Positions 29,430-36,941 of a DNA stretch of 54,526 nucleotides are shown piece by piece. The DNA is from Rhodopirellula europaea 6C (GTDB taxonomy: Bacteria > Planctomycetota > Planctomycetia > Pirellulales > Pirellulaceae): assembly GCF_000338295.1 (NCBI RefSeq), contig NZ_ANMO01000147.1, positions 1 through 54,526 of the forward strand, in the 5' to 3' direction. Within the stretch, counting starts at the first letter, position 1. Every line of letters starts with the position of its first letter. Position numbers and translations under genes: made by a program. The notes under the pieces were generated by a model, which saw only the letters and a program-made list of their open reading frames with translations, ran no database searches and was not told the origin of the DNA.

Positions 29430-30851
29430 TCATGTCGGTAGCTCGAATGTTTTGCGGCGTGGCCGATCCAGAGAAGCGTTGGCTTCGTTATCGTTTTCAA
29501 ATCTTTCCTTGGCAGGATTCCAGCTCAGCGGTCGGTTTAGTTCGCGGGCGAGGTTCGCCAGATGACACACAGTGACGCTGCGTTGACCAATTTCGATGGA
29601 TGCGTTGGGTGTCTCTCGAGATCGGATGCAGTCCAGCCAGTTCTGCAAGTGTGGACGCGCCACGTGACCGACTCCGTCCCATCTTGCGGCATCTGAAATG
29701 CTCGAAGCATCTTTCACCAAATCAATTGGTTCGGTGACGAATTTGTTACGACTAATCGCCATGGTGCCTCGCTCACCGTAGAACCTTGCGGTGCCAATGC
29801 CCGGCAGGAAGTTCAACACCGTGCCATTGGCGTATTCCATTGTGATGGGACGAAAGCGAATCGCATCAGAAAACGACTCGTTCGGGCGGGGCGTTTTTCG
29901 ACGCCACTTCTCTTTCCAGTCTTGTTCGAGTGCGGATTCGGTGATGTCAAGCTTTCGGTTTCGGGCAGTGTTCTCATCGAGCGGCATGACTTTCACTGGA
30001 CCCGATTTGTCCATGCCCAGGGCGTACTGAACCATGTCGATGTTGTGTGCTCCCCAGTTGGTCATGAGGTGGCCGGAGTAGTCACGGAACAGGTCCCAAC
30101 CTCTCCAAAGTAGTTCATTGACTTCGAATTCGTCTTTGACCCATAGCTTTCGATTGTGAGGACGCATGGGCGTTGGGCCGACGAACAGGTCCCAATTGAG
30201 ACCGCCAGGAATTGCTTCGGCGGGATAGTCAGAACGTGAGATCGGACCGGGATAGTTGGGGCAGTCGACACGTGTGACCTTGCCGAGTCCACCGTCTCGG
30301 ATGAACTCACAGGCAAAGCGATTGACTTCCATCGTCCGTTGCTGGCTGCCGACTTGCAGAACTCGGCCGGTCGCCTTGACCATTTCCGCAAGCAATCGAC
30401 CCTCGCGAATCGTTACCGAGATTGGTTTTTCAAGATAAACATCCAGTCCAGCTTGCAGCGCCAGCATCGCGGCCTGGACGTGATGGTGATCGGGCGTGGC
30501 GATGATGACCGCGTCGAGCTTTTCTGTGTCCAACAACCGCCGGTAGTCTTGGTAGGTGTTGCAACGCGGCGCCTGGCGGTCACGAAAGTCGGCCAACACT
30601 TCAGCAAACTCTTTGTTTGGATCGAGCGTTTTAGCCATGCGTGAAGTCGCACAGTCACAGATTGCGGTGACTTGTGCGGACGCGGGTAGATTGCCGATCA
30701 AATACTTGCCGCGAACCCCCGTCCCTATCACGCCGACGCGGATGCGATTCGAGGGACTCTCACCGCGTAACAATGACGTCCGGTCTCTCGCAGTCAAACC
30801 GGCACCGACAGCGACTCCACCCGCGATCATCTTTCGTCTTGAGAATCTCAT
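29430..30851 (-). CDS. Gfo/Idh/MocA family oxidoreductase with Tat-like signal
   Basis: The 473-residue protein begins RFSRRKMIAGGVAVGAGLTA, a twin-arginine-type leader, so it is likely exported folded with its cofactor. The Rossmann domain follows (VGVIGTGVRGKYL near residue 40), then DAVIIATPDHHH and the hallmark LEKPIS. The C-terminal domain contains YSGHLMTNWGAHNIDMVQ, with the His of the family's catalytic region. Substrate is probably a sugar or sugar acid. Its ATG overlaps the stop of the upstream isomerase-like gene by 4 bp, so the two are coupled. It is one of the exported oxidoreductases that are very common in planctomycetes. Confidence 0.93.
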   Translation of the reverse strand: MRFSRRKMIAGGVAVGAGLTARDRTSLLRGESPSNRIRVGVIGTGVRGKYLIGNLPASAQVTAICDCATSRMAKTLDPNKEFAEVLADFRDRQAPRCNTYQDYRRLLDTEKLDAVIIATPDHHHVQAAMLALQAGLDVYLEKPISVTIREGRLLAEMVKATGRVLQVGSQQRTMEVNRFACEFIRDGGLGKVTRVDCPNYPGPISRSDYPAEAIPGGLNWDLFVGPTPMRPHNRKLWVKDEFEVNELLWRGWDLFRDYSGHLMTNWGAHNIDMVQYALGMDKSGPVKVMPLDENTARNRKLDITESALEQDWKEKWRRKTPRPNESFSDAIRFRPITMEYANGTVLNFLPGIGTARFYGERGTMAISRNKFVTEPIDLVKDASSISDAARWDGVGHVARPHLQNWLDCIRSRETPNASIEIGQRSVTVCHLANLARELNRPLSWNPAKERFENDNEANASLDRPRRKTFELPT

Positions 30852-31930
30852 AGACCAAGCTCTCGCTGAGCGTAGTTCAGACTCGATGCGATGTTGATGT
30901 CTTCGAGCTTGACCTGGTCAATGAGCGGTAGCGACGTCACGGAGATCGCTTTGGCAGAGTTTCGCCGAACGAACTGCAGCGTCCTGGCAAGATCACCTCC
31001 TGTCGGTTCGGTAACGCTTCGCCAGTATTCCTCAGTCAAACACGGCACCTTCAACGCATCGCGAGTGATCACCTCGAGACTAAATTGCAAATTTGGCTTG
31101 GCCGTTCGGATGATTTCGACGATGCGTTTCAGATCAAAGCTGCCTTGCCCCAGCGGGATGTCGCCGAGCAGGAAGCCGTCGTCATACTCGCTGAGTGATT
31201 GGTCTTTGAAATGGACCGAACATGCAAACGGAGCCAATGCCTCGATGGAGCCATAGACATCGTCTAGCAGCGAAAAACTATTCCCCGTATCAACGCATGC
31301 CCCGACCATCGGGCTATTGATTCGCTCGAGCAATGCAACACGATCGTCGATTCTTTCATCCTTGTGATTCTCAATCGCCAAGGGCACTTCGTACTTCTCG
31401 ACGATGGGCAAAGCACGCTCAACCATAGCGTGTCCCAACTTGGCGGCCGCCTTGAAATCAGCGTAGGAGTTGAAGTACTCGTAGCGTCGACCAGGGATGA
31501 TGACCGTGCGAGCCGCTTTCGCCCCTGCGTTACGCGCTGCCTTCATCTCAGCATCAAAACGAGACAAGTCGTCACGATCTCTCGGCGGCTTAACGATGGT
31601 CTCGATGTACAGGTCGTGTTCGTCGGCGAATTGGCGGAGGTTGTCGCAGTCGCGTCGAGACAGCGAACCGAGTGCCACTTGCGCACCTCCCGCGCCAAGT
31701 GAGCGGCAGTGCTGAACAAAAGTCAGGGGATCAAACAAGTTGACCGATGGATCTTGTTTCTTCATCCACTTGCGACGCAAGTTGCAGTCGTACATCACGA
31801 TCCCCAAACCAGAACGCTTGACCGGTTCGTCCGCAAATCCTGGTTGCACTGTTGCGGAAGCGACAAACGCAGTGATCGCACTCATCTGGCGTATTGCAGC
31901 ACGGCGATCGATAGAAGAAGGCTTGTTCAT
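30848..31930 (-). CDS. sugar phosphate isomerase/epimerase-like TIM-barrel protein, probably exported
   Basis: The 360-residue protein has a leader with RRAAIRQMSAITAFVASATV, suggesting export, followed by a xylose-isomerase-like TIM barrel. Family signatures are PLAIENHKDER, ACVDTGNSFS, SVHFKDQ and FSLEVIT, which supply the metal-binding Glu, Asp, His and Glu of this superfamily. Members isomerise or epimerise sugars and inositol-type compounds. GGAG lies 7 nt before the ATG. It sits between an SDR (54-bp gap) and a Gfo/Idh/MocA oxidoreductase (4-bp overlap), an arrangement typical of sugar catabolism. AP endonuclease activity is unlikely given the leader and context. Confidence 0.88.
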   Translation of the reverse strand: MNKPSSIDRRAAIRQMSAITAFVASATVQPGFADEPVKRSGLGIVMYDCNLRRKWMKKQDPSVNLFDPLTFVQHCRSLGAGGAQVALGSLSRRDCDNLRQFADEHDLYIETIVKPPRDRDDLSRFDAEMKAARNAGAKAARTVIIPGRRYEYFNSYADFKAAAKLGHAMVERALPIVEKYEVPLAIENHKDERIDDRVALLERINSPMVGACVDTGNSFSLLDDVYGSIEALAPFACSVHFKDQSLSEYDDGFLLGDIPLGQGSFDLKRIVEIIRTAKPNLQFSLEVITRDALKVPCLTEEYWRSVTEPTGGDLARTLQFVRRNSAKAISVTSLPLIDQVKLEDINIASSLNYAQRELGL

Positions 31931-31984
31931 GTTCCGTCTCCAAAGTTGTTGCCCATGGCTACCGACGCTGGCTCATGTTCCTGT

Positions 31985-32767
31985 TCATCGTGCCGTCCAT
32001 CCGCCGTCGACGGTCAGCATGCTACCGGTCATGTAACTTGATGCGGGACTGGCGAGAAAGATCGCAGCTCCCTGGATCTCCTTCAGGTCACCCCAGCGTT
32101 CCAACGCCGTCGCTCCGACGATGAATTTCTTGGCCTCTTCCGTTTCCGCGATTGGCACATTCATCGGCGTCAGGAATGGTCCGGGGCAGATCGCGTTGAC
32201 AGTGATTTTGTCCAGAGCGAGTTCCAGCCCAAGGGCTCGCGTTAGATTCACGACGGCACCCTTGCTGGTTGCATACGGTGTTCGGTTCGCAAGCCCAACC
32301 AGTCCCAGTGTGCTGGCCATGTTGATGATCCGACCGTAGTTTCGCTGCTTCATTGCGGGGATAACATGTTTTGCACACAACCACATCGCATCAACATTTA
32401 CCTGTTGCACTTGTCGAAATTCTTCCAGCGACAAATCTTCAATTGCTCCACGGATGTTGATGCCCGCACTATTGATCAGAGTATCGATGCGACCGAATTC
32501 GGACTGAGCACGGTCGACCATTTGTTTGACTTCGTCTTCCGACGTCACATCCGCCGCGATGCCAATCGCCTTGATGGGATACTCTTCGGCAATCTTGCTT
32601 GCTGCTGATTGAGCCTCGGCTTCGTTGCGGCTGACCAGCAAGATGTGCGACCCGGCTGAAGCCAAGCCAGCAGCCATCGCCTCGCCGAGCCCCTTTGATC
32701 CGCCGGTGACGATCGATACGTTGTCAGTCAAATCAAATTGTGACAGTCCAGGCCATCGCGTCATCAT
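31985..32767 (-). CDS. SDR family oxidoreductase, gluconate 5-dehydrogenase-like
   Basis: The 260-residue classical short-chain dehydrogenase has the cofactor motif TGGSKGLG at 21-28, the catalytic tetrad Asn124, Ser152, Tyr165, Lys169, and the PG motif in NAICPGPFLTPM. The C-terminal AIFLASPASSYMTGSMLTVDGGW is typical of the 3-oxoacyl-ACP reductase/gluconate dehydrogenase subgroup. In this setting a sugar-acid or 2-keto-3-deoxy-sugar dehydrogenase role is likely, though fatty-acid reductase cannot be ruled out by sequence alone. Its ATG overlaps the DUF1552 stop by 4 bp, so it is part of the same transcript. A second in-frame ATG follows directly and would also serve. Confidence 0.92.
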   Translation of the reverse strand: MMTRWPGLSQFDLTDNVSIVTGGSKGLGEAMAAGLASAGSHILLVSRNEAEAQSAASKIAEEYPIKAIGIAADVTSEDEVKQMVDRAQSEFGRIDTLINSAGINIRGAIEDLSLEEFRQVQQVNVDAMWLCAKHVIPAMKQRNYGRIINMASTLGLVGLANRTPYATSKGAVVNLTRALGLELALDKITVNAICPGPFLTPMNVPIAETEEAKKFIVGATALERWGDLKEIQGAAIFLASPASSYMTGSMLTVDGGWTAR

Positions 32768-34056
32768 GTTTCCAGCCCTCTCATAGTCCCTGCACTGCTG
32801 GAAAACGATTCATCTTCGATCCCCATGTTCTGCAGCATGCTGACGAAAACGTTCGCCAGCGGCTCGTTGTTCTTTTTGTCAAAGCTCAGGTGCGATCCGT
32901 GTTTGAATCCGCCGCCTGCGAGCAATACCGGCAAATTCAGGCCATCATGCCGGGCCGCATTGCCAATGTTGCTTCCCTGTAAAACCATCGTCTGATCCAA
33001 TAGTGAGACTCCGTTTTCCTTGACGTCCCGAAGCTCTCGCAATAACTTTGCGAGGCAATTCATCTGAGCCGTTTCAATCCGTGCCAATTCGTCCGCGGAT
33101 TCCTGCTGCGAGGATTGGTGCGTCAATGCGTGGTGCGGTGCGTTCACACCAGGCAGATCGACCGTGGGATTGAAGTCCTCATTGATCAGCACGGTGATCG
33201 CACGCGTCGAGTCGGTTTCCAAAGCGAGCCGAGCCATATCGAACAGCATTTGAGTCTTTGGAATCAGACCGCCCGGCGACGTGTTGTCTTGAGGCATCGG
33301 CGCGTCCACTTTTGGCTTCGATCGCTGTGACCACGCCTCCTGGATCTCGAGTCGCTTTTCGAGTTCACGAAGCGAGTCGAAGTATTGTTGCAATCGTTGG
33401 CTGTCCGCGTTGCCAACCCTGCTCTGAAGCGACTGAATCTCGTCACCGAACTGATCCATCAAACTGCGACCGTCTCGCAACCGCTGCATCTGGTTCTGAA
33501 CTTGCTCCGCCGAACCATTCATGAACAGTAGCCGGTACACGTCGCTCGGCCGTTCGATCGCCGGCAGCGGAACGCCATCGGCTGTGAACGACAATGATTT
33601 GGAACCGGGGCCGACTCGCAAGGAAAGTGACGGAAATCGAGTGAGGTGCCCAACTTCCTGAGCGATCCGTTGATCGAGTGAGAGCGTGTTTTTAAAACCG
33701 GGACGTGTTGGATGTGTTGCTCCTGTCAGAAAGCAAACATCCGCCGCGTGCAGTCCGCCCGTACCGGGATGGTGCAGCCCCGAAAAGACGGTGAAGTCAT
33801 CTCGCAAATCGCTGAGGGGTTGCAGGTAGGGCGACAATTCGTAGTCGCGACCTGACTGCTTCGGGAAAAAACGCTCAGGCATGAACCCGAGATCAACATT
33901 GATTCCCACCATCCGCTTCGGCTGCGGAGCTTCTGATTCCGCCGAGAATGCGGGACGCATGGCATCGAGGTAGGGCAACGCCAGACTTGCGCCTGCGGTC
34001 CTCAGGAACGTGCGGCGGCTGAGCGACTTGCGTCTGGGAAAATAGATGTTCTTCAT
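32764..34056 (-). CDS. DUF1552 protein with Tat signal
   Basis: The 430-residue product has a twin-arginine leader (SRRTFLRTAGASLALPYLDAM), so it should be exported. The rest is the DUF1552 domain common in planctomycetes and related bacteria, with VDLGFMPERFFP, a HPGTGGLHAADVCFLTG segment, LSLDQRIAQEVGH and the terminal AGTMRGLE. Its biochemical function is unknown; DUF1552 genes almost always stand next to DUF1592/PSD1 cytochrome genes, as here, where the PSD1 gene ends 22 bp upstream. The downstream SDR gene overlaps by 4 bp. A second, diverged copy of the same pair lies 7 kb away at 39617-43508. Confidence 0.93.
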   Translation of the reverse strand: MKNIYFPRRKSLSRRTFLRTAGASLALPYLDAMRPAFSAESEAPQPKRMVGINVDLGFMPERFFPKQSGRDYELSPYLQPLSDLRDDFTVFSGLHHPGTGGLHAADVCFLTGATHPTRPGFKNTLSLDQRIAQEVGHLTRFPSLSLRVGPGSKSLSFTADGVPLPAIERPSDVYRLLFMNGSAEQVQNQMQRLRDGRSLMDQFGDEIQSLQSRVGNADSQRLQQYFDSLRELEKRLEIQEAWSQRSKPKVDAPMPQDNTSPGGLIPKTQMLFDMARLALETDSTRAITVLINEDFNPTVDLPGVNAPHHALTHQSSQQESADELARIETAQMNCLAKLLRELRDVKENGVSLLDQTMVLQGSNIGNAARHDGLNLPVLLAGGGFKHGSHLSFDKKNNEPLANVFVSMLQNMGIEDESFSSSAGTMRGLET

Positions 34057-34078
34057 TGGTACCAGCTTGGTTGAATTT

Positions 34079-36628
34079 CTATTTGTTCCGAAACATCGGA
34101 CTTTGGACGAGACCGTGGATCATCGACCGAAGTCCGTAGCCGCTTTCGGCCGTTGCATCCAAAATGGCTTCGACGTGCTGTTGGTCACTGATGCCGACCG
34201 GATGTCCGGTTGAATAGATGACCAACCTCTCTAGCAGGTTTCGAGCGATGGCTCGTTCGTCTTGCAAGATGTACTGTCGAAACTGCTCGATGCCGGCAAA
34301 CGGACGTCCGTCTTCCATTTCGCCGGAGGGATCCACCGGCAACGACAATTTGTATTTGATGGGCTTTGCACGACGATTGAGACCCACAACCGATTCGCCC
34401 TTTTTCAACGAATGGTATCGCTCGCGAAAACGCCCCATCACATCGAACGATTCCAACGCAAATCCTGGAGGGTCTATCTTTCGGTGACAAGAAGCACATG
34501 CGGGATCGGCTCGGTGACGGGCCAATTGCTCGCGAATTGTGGTCACGCCGCCGATGTCGGGTTCGACCGCCGCGACGGCTTCGGGTGGCGGTGGAGGTGG
34601 ATCACCAAGCAGACGATCCATCACATAGACGCCGCGAACCACCGGTGAAGTGGTCGTCCCGTTGGCGCTCACCTTCAGCACACTGGCCTGAGTCAGTAAT
34701 CCGCCTCGGATTGAATCATCTTCAAGGTTCACCCGCTCCACGTTCGCACCGACTGGACCTTCAATGCCGTAGAGTTCTGCCAACTCGCCGTTGGCCATCA
34801 AAAAGTCAGAATCGACAACGTTCCGAATGGGTAGGTCTTTACGGAGCAGTTCATGAAAGAACGAACGAGTCTCCATCAACATGGAATCCAGTGTCCATGT
34901 CGAGTATCCGCTATACAGATTTTCGTCCGGCTCGGTGACTCCGATTTCGCGTAAGTTCAGCCATTGGTCTAGGAAGTGCTCGATGAACCGATCGGTGCGA
35001 GGATCGCCGAGCATTTTGTCGATGAGTTTGGAATAGGAGCTCCGGTCGCTGGCAACGCTGACTGTCAACGAATCACGCAGTGGCTTGTCCGCGGGTGCGT
35101 TCCAAAGAAAGAGCGACAAGCGATTGGCCAATTCGTTCGGCGGCAACTCACCGGTTTGCAGTTCAACGAGAATAAAGCTTGGAGAACACAAGACGGAACT
35201 GTACGCCGAAATCATCGCGTCCTGAAACGACGCCCCGGCTAGCAGCCGACGCTCGAACATTGCCATCGGAATCAAGAAATCACGTTGTGAAACTTCTCGG
35301 CGATAAGCTTCGTTCATGAATGACGAGAGGAGTCGTTGGGCATCACGAGTTGGATCTTCCGCGTCAACCTGATAGCCGACGGAGGTCGTGTCGTCTGGCT
35401 TCAACGGCAGATTCCCAAACAATCGCCGATGGCTCTCTGGCGGCCAGTCATCAATGAAGGGGCCTTCGACCTCGAATCCTTTGATTGCAACCGCTGGCAC
35501 ATTGACCGAAAGGTATCGGGCCGTCTTGTCGCCAATCTCGATACGCCACAATGGCAACGTTGCCATCGCGACACTGATTTCTTCATCGGCCTTCAATTCG
35601 ACATCGACTTCTTGCAGTCCAGCATTGGCCGTCACATCGAACGTGCCCAACAGTTCAGATTCACCGTAGACAGCGATCACTTCCGTGCGATCGGTGGTCT
35701 CGACCGATCCATGGTCGGCCTGAAACGCAAACGCATCAATCCGAATCGTGTATCGACCCGCTGCGGAAGCTCGACCGATCTTCATCGGTGCATTGGACAC
35801 AATACCAATCGCATCAATGTACGGCTTTTCGTCCAATACGAAGCCGTGTTTCTTGGTCGAAAAATTTCCGGGATGGCTCTCAAACGTGCTGTCTCGTTCG
35901 TTCCCGATCAGGGGAATTCCGCTGCCGTGCTTGAATTCGAGATACAGCGGCCTGGCTTCGCGGATCAGCCGCAGCGTTTCCTGTTCCCTTGGCTTGCCTT
36001 TGTCCAGGACGATCGTTTGCCCGCGAATGTCCTTCAGCCAGACGCTGGTCTTTTTTGCTTGCGGTTTTTCAAACTGCGGTGCCATTGCCGCTCGCAGTGC
36101 ATCATCAGCGACCTCCAGATAGCGATCGACTTGCACATGCGAGAATGGCAAAGTCGACGATGACTTGCCGAATCCGTCGGACAACGAATCAGGCGGCAGC
36201 TTGTCCCCCGCTTCCAGCAGCGGCATCCTAAGCAAATCACGTAGAGCGTTGATATGCTCGGCGCGGCTAAGACGACGTATCGTTGAGCGTCCTTCGTTTG
36301 CAATTCGATCTGTCTCTGCCGAAATTAGGCGGGGGCGAAGTGCTTTCTCGAAGGCATCGACTTCTGACTGCTCAACCGTGCCATAATCCGGTGGAGGCAT
36401 TTCACCATTTTGTACGCGATCCAAGGCACGCACCCACTTGTCATGGGCGGACGTGTCGGCGAGATCAAACGAAAGCCCGTCTAGGTCGAAGCCCCGCTCC
36501 GAATCGTCGCCCGAGTGACAATCCAAGCAATTGTTCTCGACAAATTTCGCGATCTGTTCGGGAACGTCGGCGCGAGCTGGTGCGGTGAGGAGAACGCATG
36601 CGAGCGTAAACGCTAGTTGTAAACGCAA
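34079..36628 (-). CDS. DUF1592/PSD1-type cytochrome protein
   Basis: The 849-residue protein carries a cytochrome c-type heme motif near the N-terminus (CLDCH, PSD1-like) and a second one near the C-terminus (CASCHRKIDPPGF). Between them lie the DUF1587, DUF1595, DUF1592 and DUF1588 regions, with AYRREVSQRDF, LSLFLWNAPADKPL, FLDQWLNLREIG and TSPVVRGVYVMDRLLGDPP; DUF1585 closes it. It is presumed to be an exported redox protein; the reaction is unknown. The open frame begins at 36706, but the TTG at 36628 is chosen: AGGAG lies 8 nt before it and it opens a clean signal peptide (RLQLAFTLACVLLTAPARA). A DUF1552 gene follows after 22 bp. Confidence 0.92.
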   Translation of the reverse strand: MRLQLAFTLACVLLTAPARADVPEQIAKFVENNCLDCHSGDDSERGFDLDGLSFDLADTSAHDKWVRALDRVQNGEMPPPDYGTVEQSEVDAFEKALRPRLISAETDRIANEGRSTIRRLSRAEHINALRDLLRMPLLEAGDKLPPDSLSDGFGKSSSTLPFSHVQVDRYLEVADDALRAAMAPQFEKPQAKKTSVWLKDIRGQTIVLDKGKPREQETLRLIREARPLYLEFKHGSGIPLIGNERDSTFESHPGNFSTKKHGFVLDEKPYIDAIGIVSNAPMKIGRASAAGRYTIRIDAFAFQADHGSVETTDRTEVIAVYGESELLGTFDVTANAGLQEVDVELKADEEISVAMATLPLWRIEIGDKTARYLSVNVPAVAIKGFEVEGPFIDDWPPESHRRLFGNLPLKPDDTTSVGYQVDAEDPTRDAQRLLSSFMNEAYRREVSQRDFLIPMAMFERRLLAGASFQDAMISAYSSVLCSPSFILVELQTGELPPNELANRLSLFLWNAPADKPLRDSLTVSVASDRSSYSKLIDKMLGDPRTDRFIEHFLDQWLNLREIGVTEPDENLYSGYSTWTLDSMLMETRSFFHELLRKDLPIRNVVDSDFLMANGELAELYGIEGPVGANVERVNLEDDSIRGGLLTQASVLKVSANGTTTSPVVRGVYVMDRLLGDPPPPPPEAVAAVEPDIGGVTTIREQLARHRADPACASCHRKIDPPGFALESFDVMGRFRERYHSLKKGESVVGLNRRAKPIKYKLSLPVDPSGEMEDGRPFAGIEQFRQYILQDERAIARNLLERLVIYSTGHPVGISDQQHVEAILDATAESGYGLRSMIHGLVQSPMFRNK

Positions 36629-36641
36629 GTCCGGATCTCCT
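36626..36641 (-). promoter_or_regulatory. ribosome binding site favouring a TTG start
   Basis: On the minus strand AGGAG is followed by eight bases and the TTG at 36628. The upstream ATG candidates have the purine run either abutting the ATG or too far away, and they would place 26 extra residues before the signal peptide. Confidence 0.45.
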
Positions 36642-36706
36642 GTGTTGTGCATTCCTGAGCCCATAGCATCTTGTTTTGTTGCTTCTCCGTCACATAGCAG
36701 TTGCAA

Positions 36707-36941
36707 CGGAATGGTTACCCAATCGCTCTGATTTAATCAGGGTTGCCGCAGCTCGGTTTTGGCTCGTCCGCGGCGACCGCTTGAGATTCGCCTTCCATAC
36801 TTGATGTGATGCTGTCTGTCACGGCATCCGCTTGGACTCCTGAGCCAACGGTCTTCCGTATCACGCGGCATCAACCGGCAACACGTCAGCAACGTCAGCC
36901 CGCACATTCCTGCAAACGTTTGTGAATCAGGTGTTGTTTGG
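36707..36941. other. spacer inside the minus-strand block
   Basis: The 235-bp gap between the sulfatase stop and the second DUF1592 gene is the longest break in the block. It may contain a second promoter, which would split the block into two transcripts. No terminator hairpin is evident. Confidence 0.35.

Noticed and set aside
35336-36163. 275-codon plus-strand frame
   Set aside because: It is the complement of the DUF1592 protein gene, whose heme motifs and domain order are clear.
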